Source: Streptomyces griseoluteus | Lineage (GTDB): Bacteria > Actinomycetota > Actinomycetes > Streptomycetales > Streptomycetaceae | Length of the DNA: 25,019 nt | Direction of reading: 5' to 3' | NCBI GenBank assembly: GCA_000717735.1 | Contig: JOBE01000079.1 | Span: forward strand, 1-25,019 | Part shown: positions 7,404 through 14,171 of the stretch, one piece after another | How positions within the stretch are numbered: position 1 is the first letter of the stretch | How the letters are laid out: every line of letters starts with the position of its first letter | Notes under the pieces: model-generated | What the model saw: only the letters and a program-made list of their open reading frames with translations | Database searches by the model: none | What the model was told of the DNA's origin: nothing | Translations under genes and position numbers: made by a program

Positions 7404-7942
7404 TGGCAAAGGGACTCGTGAACGTGCAGGGCAAACCTGCGAAGAAGACATCGGACAAGGCGCCGGAGCGCAAGCTCATCGCGCAGAACAAGAAGGCGCG
7501 CCACGACTACCACATCGTCGACACCTACGAGTGCGGTGTGGTCCTCATGGGCACCGAGGTGAAGTCGCTGCGGATGGGCCGGGCCTCGCTGGTCGACGGC
7601 TTCGTGCAGATCGACAACCACGAGGCGTGGCTGCACAACATCCATGTGCCCGAGTACATGCAGGGCAGCTGGACCAATCACTCGGCGAAGCGGAAGCGGA
7701 AGCTGCTGCTGCACCGGGAGGAGATCGACAAGCTGGAGTCGAAGTCCCAGGAGACGGGTCACACGATCGTGCCCCTCGCGCTGTACTTCCTGAACGGCCG
7801 GGTCAAGGTCGAGATCGCGCTCGCCAAGGGCAAGAAGGAGTTCGACAAGCGGCAGACCCTGCGCGAGAAGCAGGACACCCGCGAGACCAACCGGGCCATC
7901 GCGGCGGCCAAGCGCAGGCAGCGGGCGGCGAAGATCGCCTAG
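7403..7942 (+). CDS. smpB: tmRNA-binding protein SmpB
   Basis: SmpB binds the tRNA-like domain of tmRNA and delivers it to stalled ribosomes for trans-translation. The core is typical: [42 protein letters not shown], the beta-barrel, [20 protein letters not shown], then a basic tail [10 protein letters not shown] that mimics the mRNA path. At 179 aa it is ~20 aa longer than the usual ~160, all in the N-terminus. The annotated ATG 7403 has no Shine-Dalgarno, whereas AAGGGA (7409-7414) sits 9 nt before GTG 7424, so a shorter start is plausible. Its RNA partner ssrA lies 114 nt downstream. Confidence 0.96.
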   Translation: MAKGLVNVQGKPAKKTSDKAPERKLIAQNKKARHDYHIVDTYECGVVLMGTEVKSLRMGRASLVDGFVQIDNHEAWLHNIHVPEYMQGSWTNHSAKRKRKLLLHREEIDKLESKSQETGHTIVPLALYFLNGRVKVEIALAKGKKEFDKRQTLREKQDTRETNRAIAAAKRRQRAAKIA

Positions 7943-8002
7943 GGCCCGTCCTGGCGGCGCGGGTCGCGGCTAATACGCTGGCACCAGTGCCCGTCGGTCA
8001 CG

Positions 8003-8008
8003 TACGAT
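8003..8008 (+). promoter_or_regulatory. Candidate -10 for ssrA
   Basis: TACGAT fits TANNNT and would start a precursor near 8015, about 40 nt before the mature 5' end, leaving a leader for RNase P to remove. The only -35-like match is CTGGCA (7978-7983) at 19 bp. TTGATA (8041-8046) close to the mature end is an alternative. Confidence 0.35.
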
Positions 8009-8055
8009 GGGCCGTGCACGCCTCGCAAGGGGGGTGCGCGTTGATAAAAAAACAT

Positions 8056-8445
8056 GGGGATGATCGGTTTCGACAGCGGATACCGATGCAGAGGAAGCGT
8101 GTCGAGGAAGCGGCAATGATCTCGTAAACCATATGTCGCAACCAATAATCGCCAACTCCAAGAGCGATAACTCCCGCTTCGCCCTCGCTGCCTAATTTTA
8201 GGTAACGACAAGAAGCCTCTGTGAGGAGCGTCAGCCCGGGGGTGGTCCCGACCCGGATCCTGGCGTCATTTAGGGATCTAAACCTCTCACCCCGGTCACG
8301 GGGGTAAGAGGGAAATCAAACAGTGACTGAGCCCGTCGGAGACTTGTCCGCGTGATCTCCGGGGCTGAGAAACTCGTAGCGGACTGCGCACGGAGAAGCT
8401 CTGTTTCCGTACCGTTGGACGCGGGTTCGATTCCCGCCATCTCCA
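8056..8445 (+). ncRNA. ssrA: Transfer-messenger RNA (tmRNA, one-piece)
   Basis: The 5' end GGGGATG with TGATCGGTTTCGACAG and the 3' end GGGTTCGATTCCC-GCCATCTCCA form the tRNA-like domain. The acceptor GGGGATG pairs with CATCTCC (8438-8444, one G-U). The T arm is GCGGGTTCGATTCCCGC. The tag reading frame starts at the resume codon GCC (8151), with the conserved U two bases before it. It encodes ANSKSDNSRFALAA and ends TAA (8193-8195), then TTTTAG. The ALAA end is the usual protease degron. The 3' CCA is not encoded (CCG follows A8445), so the end must be added. The length of about 390 nt is normal. Confidence 0.96.
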
Positions 8446-8497
8446 CCGAGAGTCCGAAGGGCGTTGCCCGCTCGGACACCTCACCCCATGTGGGCCG

Positions 8498-8531
8498 AGG
8501 CCCGGCAGTCGTCACGACGACCGCCGGGCCT
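8498..8531 (+). terminator. Terminator of ssrA
   Basis: A 9-bp stem AGGCCCGGC/GCCGGGCCT, one A-C mismatch, then 6 bp GTCGTC/GACGAC on a 2-nt loop, followed by TTTGT. It lies 53 nt after the mature tmRNA end. Confidence 0.9.
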
Positions 8532-8542
8532 TTGTCATGTGC

Positions 8543-8692
8543 TCAGTAGTGGTGGTGGGCCCGGCAGGCGTCGGCCGGCATGAGGACCGCGTCGCAGCTC
8601 CTGGAGGTGATGCGTACCGGGGCGTGGTCTGAGTTGACGCGTTTGATCAGGGGGAACAGGGTCGCCCTGGCTTCGCTGGCACTTATGGACAT
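8543..8692 (-). pseudogene. Truncated Phd/YefM-type antitoxin (orphan remnant)
   Basis: A 49-codon frame from ATG (8692-8690) to TGA (8545-8543). The first ~38 residues match the YefM/Phd N-terminal DNA-binding half very well: MSISASEARATLFPLIKRVN, then DHAPVRITSR and DAVLM. After that the family's SADDYxAWQET helix is replaced by PADACRAHHHY and a stop, so the toxin-binding C-terminal half is missing (the family is usually 80-90 aa). A Shine-Dalgarno GAGGGG lies about 8 nt upstream on the minus strand. No YoeB/RelE-like toxin follows, because the ssrA terminator starts 12 nt beyond the stop. It could still bind DNA weakly, but a decayed toxin-antitoxin locus is more likely. Confidence 0.7.
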
Positions 8693-8758
8693 TGCGTCCG
8701 CCCCTCATGCTTCGCGCGAGTTCTCGGTACGGCCATGGTGCCGGAAACTCGTACGGGC

Positions 8759-10054
8759 TTAGGGGACGGAGGGGCGGCGGCCGATCCCCGTCGCCATGCA
8801 GAGCGTCAAAGCCAGGGTTGCCGCCGTGAGCGGGATCAGGAAGCCGAAGGCGGGGAAGGGGGCGTGGTCGGCAGCCCAGCCGCCCGTCGCCGAGCCTGCC
8901 GCGATGCCGCCGAGGAGGGCGGTCACGGCCAGCGTCATGCCCTCGTTGAGCTGCGACGCGGGCGTCAGGCGCTGGACCAGGCCCATGCCCGTCACCATCG
9001 TCGGAGCCGTCGCCATGCCCGCCACCAGGAGCCCGCCGGCGAGCGCCAGCAGCGAGCCGGTCGAGGCGGCGAGCAGCGGCAGCGCCATCAGGACGGCCAT
9101 CGCGGCCAGGCAGGTGCGGAGCCGGGCGGTGCGCCGGGCCCGGCCGTAGAGGAGGCCCGCCGCGCAGGAGCCCGCGGCCTGGAGGGCGAGGACGGGTCCC
9201 GCGACGGGGCCGTCCACGTACGCGAGGGTCACCACCTCCATCGAGCCGAAGACCGCTCCGGTGGCCAGGAAGACCGCCAGGAGGGCGCCCATGCCGGGGA
9301 CCCGCAGCGGGGAGCCGGCGGTGGTGCGCGGTGCGATCGGCGGTTCGGTGGAGCGCTGGGCGGCGAAGACCAGGACGCCGCCGAGGAAGAGGACGGCGGC
9401 CGTGAGCGTGCCCGCCTCGGGGAAGAGGGTCGAGCAGAGGACCGCGGCGACGACCGGGCCGAGCATGAAGCAGAGCTCGTCGGCGGCCTGCTCGAAGGAG
9501 TTGGCGGTGTGCAGGGCGTCCTGGTCGCCCTTGAGGAGGTGCGCCCAGCGGGCCCGGGACATGCCGCCCGTGTTCGGGGCGGTGGCGGTGAGGGCCGTCG
9601 TGGCGAACAGGGCCCACAGGGGTGCCCGCTGGTGCACGCAGAGCAGTAGGACCAGATGGCCGAGGACGGCGTAGGCGGTGGCGGGGACCGCGATCCGCGC
9701 CTGGCCGTACCGGTCGACGAGCCGGGCGATCCAGGGGGCCGTGACGGCCCCGGCGGCCATGCCGGTGGCGGTGACCGCTCCCGCCAGCGCGTAGGAGTCG
9801 TACGCCGCCGCGATCATGATCACGGCGCTGACGCCGAACATGCCCATGGGCAGCCGGGCGATCAGGTTTCCCGCGGTGAACGCGCGCGTGCCGGGGAGGG
9901 TGAAGAGGCGCAGGTACGGGTTGGCGGGGGCGGCCTTCGGCCGGTCGTGGTCGTGATGGGGGGAGGGGGACGGGGAGACGGTGGCCGGCCGGGTGCGGTA
10001 GCGGGGGGCGACGGCCGGGCCGGCGGGGGTCAGGGTGAGGTCCGGTTGCGGCAT
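8759..10054 (-). CDS. MFS transporter
   Basis: A 431-aa integral membrane protein with about 12 hydrophobic helices. After a ~45-aa Pro-rich cytoplasmic N-terminus the domain begins YLRLFTLPGTRAFTAGNLIARLPMGMFGVSAVIM. The loop between helices 2 and 3 carries the MFS motif-A-like IARLVDRYGQARI. The substrate is not evident; similar actinobacterial proteins are annotated as exporters. It is divergent from a LysR regulator, with inverted repeats in the 83-nt gap, so the regulator probably controls it. ATG 10054 is used; its Shine-Dalgarno is weak. Nothing separates its stop from the antitoxin remnant except 66 nt. Confidence 0.88.
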   Translation of the reverse strand: MPQPDLTLTPAGPAVAPRYRTRPATVSPSPSPHHDHDRPKAAPANPYLRLFTLPGTRAFTAGNLIARLPMGMFGVSAVIMIAAAYDSYALAGAVTATGMAAGAVTAPWIARLVDRYGQARIAVPATAYAVLGHLVLLLCVHQRAPLWALFATTALTATAPNTGGMSRARWAHLLKGDQDALHTANSFEQAADELCFMLGPVVAAVLCSTLFPEAGTLTAAVLFLGGVLVFAAQRSTEPPIAPRTTAGSPLRVPGMGALLAVFLATGAVFGSMEVVTLAYVDGPVAGPVLALQAAGSCAAGLLYGRARRTARLRTCLAAMAVLMALPLLAASTGSLLALAGGLLVAGMATAPTMVTGMGLVQRLTPASQLNEGMTLAVTALLGGIAAGSATGGWAADHAPFPAFGFLIPLTAATLALTLCMATGIGRRPSVP

Positions 10055-10088
10055 GGATCAAGGTTCGGGGGAGCGGGCCCGAGGGGTC

Positions 10089-10134
10089 CAACACCTGTTC
10101 GGTGCCCATTCACGCGCCTGTGTTGTTGAATGGG
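10089..10134. promoter_or_regulatory. Probable LysR operator between MFS and lysR genes
   Basis: Two overlapping inverted repeats are present: CAACAC (10089-10094) with GTGTTG (10120-10125), and CCCATTCA (10105-10112) with TGAATGGG (10127-10134). The second has perfect 8-bp arms 14 nt apart. Position and form suit a LysR-type regulator acting on both divergent genes. Confidence 0.6.
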
Positions 10135-10137
10135 CCG

Positions 10138-11118
10138 GTGGTCGCCCCCTCATCCTCCCCCTCGTCCCCGTACGACGCCGATCCCCGGCTGCTGCGCGCC
10201 TTCACCGCCGTCGCCGAGGAACTCCACTTCACCCGCGCCGCCGCCCGCCTCTACGTCGCCCAGCAGGCCCTCAGCCGCGACATCCGGCGCCTGGAGCGCG
10301 AACTGGGCGCCGAGCTCTTCGTACGGACCACCCGGCAGGTCTCCCTCAGCCCGGACGGCGAGCGCCTCCTCCCGTACGCGCGGCGGGTGCTCGCCGCCCA
10401 CGACGAGCTGACCGAGGCGTTCCGCGCCGCCCCCCGGCCCCTCCTCGTCGACCTCAACACCCCCGGCCTCGCGCAGGAGCGCGTCCTGCGCCGGGCCCGT
10501 GAACTCGCCCCCGAGCAGGAGCTGATGGCCCGCTACGAGAGCGGGCTCACCGGAGCGGTGCGGCACATCCTCGCGGGACGGCTCGACACCTCCTTCGGCC
10601 GGTACGGAGGGCTCGACGCCGGGCTGCGGGCGCGGCTCGGCTCCCAGTTCGTGCGGTACGAACGGATGGCCGTGATACTCCCCGAGGACCACCCGCTCGC
10701 CGGCCTGCCCGAGGTGCCGCTCGCCGGTCTCGCCGGGGAGCGGATCTACGCGGGCGCGGGCAACGAACGCACGCTGGAGTGGACCGGCCTCGCCGCCCGG
10801 CTCTTCGCCGGACGCGGCATCGAGGTCGCCCCGCCCGCGCCGCTGGCCGTCGGCCACGAGGAGTTCCGCCGCATCATGGCCAAGCACCGCAACCCGGTCC
10901 TCGCCGTCGTCGACTTCCCGCCCATGCCGGGCTGCGTCCTGCGGCCACTCGTCGACCCCGTACCCCTGTCACCTGTGAGCCTGGTGTGGCGCAAGGGGCT
11001 GCGCCATCCCGGCCTCGACGCCCTGCGGGCCGCCGCCGCCGAGCTGGGGGCCGAGGAAGGCTGGCTGGAGCGCCCCGCCGGCTCCTGGCTGCCCCAGGAC
11101 GAGCCGGGGCTGGCCTGA
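10138..11118 (+). CDS. LysR family transcriptional regulator
   Basis: The N-terminal winged helix is clear: DPRLLRAFTAVAEELHFTRAAARLYVAQQALSRDIRRLERELGAELFVRTTR, then SLSPDGERLLPYARRVL. The C-terminal ~220 residues form the LysR effector-binding region, ending with the strand PVSLVWRKGLRHPGL. From GTG 10138 the protein is 326 aa. The frame extends up to GTG 10102, but that start has no Shine-Dalgarno and would put the inverted-repeat operator inside the coding sequence, so I prefer 10138. It is divergent from the MFS gene, the usual layout for a regulator and its target. The effector is unknown. Confidence 0.88.
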   Translation: MVAPSSSPSSPYDADPRLLRAFTAVAEELHFTRAAARLYVAQQALSRDIRRLERELGAELFVRTTRQVSLSPDGERLLPYARRVLAAHDELTEAFRAAPRPLLVDLNTPGLAQERVLRRARELAPEQELMARYESGLTGAVRHILAGRLDTSFGRYGGLDAGLRARLGSQFVRYERMAVILPEDHPLAGLPEVPLAGLAGERIYAGAGNERTLEWTGLAARLFAGRGIEVAPPAPLAVGHEEFRRIMAKHRNPVLAVVDFPPMPGCVLRPLVDPVPLSPVSLVWRKGLRHPGLDALRAAAAELGAEEGWLERPAGSWLPQDEPGLA

Positions 11119-11340
11119 AGGGGTCTTGACGGGTGCCTACAAGGGCCGGCGAGTGAGCCGAAGGGGCGCGCCGGGGGGAACAGGGCCGAGCGCGCGGAGC
11201 CTCCCGAGCAACGAAGGGAGGCGAGCACGATCGGCCCTGTGAGCCCGGCTTGAGCGCCCCGGTCGGGGTCCTCCAGCGAAGCGAGGGGGAAACCGAGCCC
11301 CGAAAAAGGGGGCAGCGCTCACAGCAGGCTTGCGCGCCGG
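11119..11340. other. Structured intergenic region downstream of lysR
   Basis: No gene is seen. The stretch is dense in nested inverted repeats. ACAGGGCCGA (11179-11188)/TCGGCCCTGT (11230-11239) encloses GCCTCCC (11198-11204)/GGGAGGC (11215-11221). CTGTGAGC (11236-11243) pairs with GCTCACAG (11317-11324). TCGGGG (11262-11267) pairs with CCCCGA (11298-11303). The purine-rich motif GAGC..CGAAG..G recurs loosely. It may be a palindromic REP-like element, a lysR terminator or a small RNA. Confidence 0.5.
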
Positions 11341-11378
11341 GTGAGAGCAAGGTTCCGTTGCCGTCACCTCGCGGCACC
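11341..11378. promoter_or_regulatory. Candidate GlnR-type box array upstream of narK
   Basis: On the minus strand four 5-mers are spaced by exactly 6 nt: GGTGC, GTGAC, GGAAC, CTCAC (plus-strand 11378 to 11341). GTGAC and GGAAC fit the gTnAC and GaAAC half sites of GlnR, the global nitrogen regulator. They lie ~87-124 nt before the narK ATG. From there to the start is also GGGGC(7 nt)GCCCC (11421-11437). No clear -10/-35 is seen. Confidence 0.45.
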
Positions 11379-11464
11379 GGCCTGAAACGAGGCCTCCCTA
11401 GCGTCTGTGGCAGGTGGACCGGGGCTGTGGACGCCCCAGGACCCGACACCCGCGGAGGTACGAC

Positions 11465-12823
11465 ATGGGCGGCGGCCGGTGGATCGAACGGTGGGAGCCG
11501 GAGGACGAGACCTTCTGGCGCGAGAAGGGGGAGCGGATCGCCCGGAGGAATCTGCTCTTCTCCGTGCTCTCCGAGCACATCGGCTTCTCGATCTGGAGCC
11601 TGTGGTCGGTCATGGTGCTCTTCATGGGGCCCCAGTACGGGGTCGACCCGGCCGGCAAGTTCTTCCTGATCGCGACCGCGACCTTCGTCGGCGCGCTGAT
11701 CCGGATCCCGTACACGTTCGCCGTCGCGCGCTTCGGCGGACGTAACTGGACGGTCTTCAGCGCCTTGCTGCTCCTGTTGCCCACGGGCCTCGCCTTCGCG
11801 GTCATGGAGCCCGGCACCTCCTATACGACCTTCGTCCTGGTGGCCGCGCTCACCGGCGTCGGCGGCGGCAACTTCGCCTCCTCGATGACCAACATCAACG
11901 CCTTCTTCCCGCTGCGGAAGAAGGGCTGGGCGCTCGGCCTCAACGCGGGCGGCGGCAACATCGGCGTCCCCGTCGTGCAGCTCATCGGCCTCCTCGTCAT
12001 CGGCACCGCCGGAGCCATGCACCCGAGGATCGTGCTCGGCGTCTACCTCCCCCTGATCGTGGTCGCCACCGTGTGCTCCCTGTTCTTCATGGACAACCTC
12101 GCCCCCGTCAAGAACGACACCGGGGCCGCGAAGGAGGCCGTGCGGGCCCGCCACACGTGGATCATGGCCTTCCTGTACATCGGCTGCTTCGGCTCGTTCA
12201 TCGGCTACAGCTTCGCCTTCGGCCTCGTGCTCCAGACCCAGTTCGGACGCACCCCGCTCCAGGCCGCCTCGCTCACCTTCATCGGTCCGCTGCTCGGCTC
12301 GCTGATCCGGCCCATCGGCGGCTCCCTCGCCGACCGGCACGGCGGCGCCCGCATCACCCTGTGGACCTTCGTCGCGATGGCCGCGGCGACGGGCGTGGTG
12401 ATCTACGCCTCCGTCGTCGAGTCGCTCGCCGTCTTCCTCGTCGGCTTCATCGCCCTGTTCGCCCTCAGCGGCCTCGGCAACGGCTCCACGTTCAAGATGA
12501 TCCCGGCGATCTTCCTCGCCCAGGGGCACCGCAAGGGGCTCGCGGGAGACGCCGCAGAGGCCTACGGCCGGCGCCTCTCCGGGGCCGCCATGGGCCTCAT
12601 CGGAGCGGTCGGCGCGCTGGGCGGGCTCGGCATCAACCTCGCCTTCCGCCAGTCCTTCCAGACCGCGGGCACCGGCACGGCGGCCTTCGTCGCCTTCCTC
12701 GCCTTCTACGCGGCCTGCATCGTCGTCACCTGGGCGGTATACCTTCGGCGACCCACCGCCGTCCCCGCGACCGCCGAGGCCGTCACCTCGTCGGAGCCCC
12801 GGCCCGGCTACGCGAAGGTGTGA
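11465..12823 (+). CDS. narK: Nitrate/nitrite transporter NarK (MFS)
   Basis: A 452-aa MFS protein of the nitrate/nitrite porter family, moving nitrate or nitrite across the cytoplasmic membrane. Both family signatures are present: GGGNFASSMTNINAFFP (from G133) and GLGNGSTFKMIPAIF (336-350). The N-terminus WIERWEPEDETFWREKGERIARRNL is typical of actinobacterial NarK. The start ATG 11465 is supported by GGAGG (11454-11458), 6 nt away. The frame extends further upstream without a ribosome site. nnaR follows 84 nt downstream, with a GlnR-like array between, which argues for nitrogen assimilation rather than respiration. Confidence 0.95.
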   Translation: MGGGRWIERWEPEDETFWREKGERIARRNLLFSVLSEHIGFSIWSLWSVMVLFMGPQYGVDPAGKFFLIATATFVGALIRIPYTFAVARFGGRNWTVFSALLLLLPTGLAFAVMEPGTSYTTFVLVAALTGVGGGNFASSMTNINAFFPLRKKGWALGLNAGGGNIGVPVVQLIGLLVIGTAGAMHPRIVLGVYLPLIVVATVCSLFFMDNLAPVKNDTGAAKEAVRARHTWIMAFLYIGCFGSFIGYSFAFGLVLQTQFGRTPLQAASLTFIGPLLGSLIRPIGGSLADRHGGARITLWTFVAMAAATGVVIYASVVESLAVFLVGFIALFALSGLGNGSTFKMIPAIFLAQGHRKGLAGDAAEAYGRRLSGAAMGLIGAVGALGGLGINLAFRQSFQTAGTGTAAFVAFLAFYAACIVVTWAVYLRRPTAVPATAEAVTSSEPRPGYAKV

Positions 12824-12845
12824 TCCCCGGTGCCCGGCGCGGACC

Positions 12846-12883
12846 GTAACGACCAGGAAATACGGGCGAACCGAGTCTGTCAC
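12846..12883 (+). promoter_or_regulatory. GlnR box array upstream of nnaR
   Basis: GTAAC (12846), GAAAT (12857), GAACC (12868) and GTCAC (12879) are each separated by 6 nt, a perfect 11-bp period. This closely follows the GlnR pattern gTnAC-n6-GaAAC. The array ends 24 nt before ATG 12908 and covers the -35 region of a candidate leaderless promoter with -10 CAGGCT (12894-12899), as expected for an activator-dependent gene. Confidence 0.65.
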
Positions 12884-12907
12884 GCGTCCCCGTCAGGCTC
12901 TGGCCCC

Positions 12908-14044
12908 ATGGACGAGCAAGAACACGGCCCCCTCGCCGGCTTCACCGTCGGCGTCACCGCGGCGCGGCGCGCGGACGAACTCATCGCGCTGCTGCGCCGG
13001 CGCGGCGCGGCCGTCGTCCACGGCCCCGCCCTGCGGATCGTGCCCCTCGCGGACGACACCGAGCTCCTCGCCGCCACCAAGGAACTCATCGGCCACGCCC
13101 CGGACGTCGTCGTCGCCACCACGGCGATCGGCTTCCGGGGCTGGGTCGAGGCGGCGGACGGCTGGGGGTACGGCGAGGAGCTCCTCGCCGTCCTGCGGGA
13201 CGTCGAGCTCCTCGCCCGCGGGCCCAAGGTCAAGGGAGCCGTACGGGCCGCCGGACTCACCGAGTCCTGGTCGCCCAGCTCGGAGTCCATGGCCGAGGTC
13301 CTCGACCGGCTCCTCGCCGAGGGCGTCGACGGCCGCCGGATCGCCCTCCAGCTGCACGGGGAGCCGCTGCCCGGCTTCGTGGAGGCGCTCACCGCCGGCG
13401 GCGCCCAGGTCGTCGGCGTCCCCGTCTACCGCTGGATGCCGCCGGAGGACGTCGGCCCCCTCGACCGGCTCCTCGACGCGGTCCTCGGCCGCGCCCTGGA
13501 CGCCGTCACCTTCACCAGCGCCCCGGCCGCGGCCTCGCTGTTCTCGCGGGCCGAGGAGAGGGGCGTACGGGCCGAGCTCGTGGCCGCGCTGCGGCACGAC
13601 GTGCTCGCGGTGTGCGTGGGGCCCGTGACGGCCCTGCCGCTCCAGGCGGAGGGCATCGACACGTACCAGCCGGAACGCTTCCGGCTCGGCCCGCTCGTCC
13701 AGCTGCTCTGCAAGGAGCTGCCCGCCCGCAGCCAGGTCCTGCCGGTCGCGGGCCACCGGGTGGAGGTCCGCGGCCACGCCGTCCTCGTCGACGGCGGCCT
13801 GCGGCCCGTCCCGCCCGCGGGGATGGCCCTCCTCGGGCTCCTCGCCCGCCGCCCCGGCTGGGTGGTGTCCCGGGCGGACCTGCTGCGGGCGCTGCCGGGC
13901 GCGGGCCGGGACGAACACGCGGTGGAGACGGCGATGGCCCGCCTCCGGGCGGCCCTCGGCACGCCGAAGCTGATCCAGACGGTGGTGAAGCGGGGGTACC
14001 GGCTGGCGCTCGACCCGTCGGCGGACGAGAAGTACGACGGGTAG
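12908..14044 (+). CDS. nnaR: Nitrate/nitrite assimilation regulator NnaR (HemD-like domain + winged helix)
   Basis: A 378-aa two-domain protein. Residues ~8-265 resemble uroporphyrinogen-III synthase (GFTVGVTAARRADELIALLRRRG, then TFTSAPAAASLF). Residues ~280-375 are an OmpR/PhoB-type winged helix (VEVRGHAVLVDGG, RRPGWVVSRADLLRAL, then VETAMARLRAAL and TVVKRGYRL). From memory, S. coelicolor NnaR has this architecture and co-activates nitrate/nitrite genes with GlnR, so a regulator is more likely than a haem enzyme. ATG 12908 is chosen over GTG 12830 because the GlnR-like boxes lie between them. It follows narK. An automatic pipeline would probably call this HemD. Confidence 0.85.
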   Translation: MDEQEHGPLAGFTVGVTAARRADELIALLRRRGAAVVHGPALRIVPLADDTELLAATKELIGHAPDVVVATTAIGFRGWVEAADGWGYGEELLAVLRDVELLARGPKVKGAVRAAGLTESWSPSSESMAEVLDRLLAEGVDGRRIALQLHGEPLPGFVEALTAGGAQVVGVPVYRWMPPEDVGPLDRLLDAVLGRALDAVTFTSAPAAASLFSRAEERGVRAELVAALRHDVLAVCVGPVTALPLQAEGIDTYQPERFRLGPLVQLLCKELPARSQVLPVAGHRVEVRGHAVLVDGGLRPVPPAGMALLGLLARRPGWVVSRADLLRALPGAGRDEHAVETAMARLRAALGTPKLIQTVVKRGYRLALDPSADEKYDG

Positions 14045-14048
14045 TGGC

Positions 14049-14084
14049 TATCCAATATCGGATATGGATATCGGATGTTGGATA
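14049..14084. promoter_or_regulatory. A+T-rich 36-bp near-perfect palindrome
   Basis: The outer arms TATCCAATATC (14049-14059) and GATGTTGGATA (14074-14084) pair at 10 of 11 positions plus one G-T. The inner arms GATAT (14061-14065) and ATATC (14068-14072) are perfect. Only G14060/G14073 fails to pair. It lies 4 nt after the nnaR stop. GGAT recurs at 14060, 14066, 14073 and 14080. The low G+C in this genome suggests a regulator operator for the acetyltransferase gene rather than a plain terminator. Confidence 0.6.
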
Positions 14085-14134
14085 CCGGAGAACGGGGAGC
14101 GCGACGGGACGTACGACGGGGGCGCGGGCAGCGG

Positions 14135-14165
14135 CTGACGGCGCGCGGGAGTGCGCCGGTACCGT
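14135..14165 (+). promoter_or_regulatory. Candidate promoter of the acetyltransferase gene (leaderless)
   Basis: CTGACG (14135-14140), a 19-bp spacer, then TACCGT (14160-14165), 6 nt before ATG 14172. No Shine-Dalgarno is present. Confidence 0.4.
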
Positions 14166-14171
14166 ACGCGG

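Noticed and set aside
8056..8543. Integrative element at the tmRNA 3' end
   Set aside because: The 3' end of ssrA is a common attachment site, but no integrase gene and no second copy of the 3' end are visible.
8580..8762. 60-codon plus-strand frame opposite the antitoxin remnant
   Set aside because: It is antisense to a frame with clear YefM similarity and has no recognisable motif or ribosome site.
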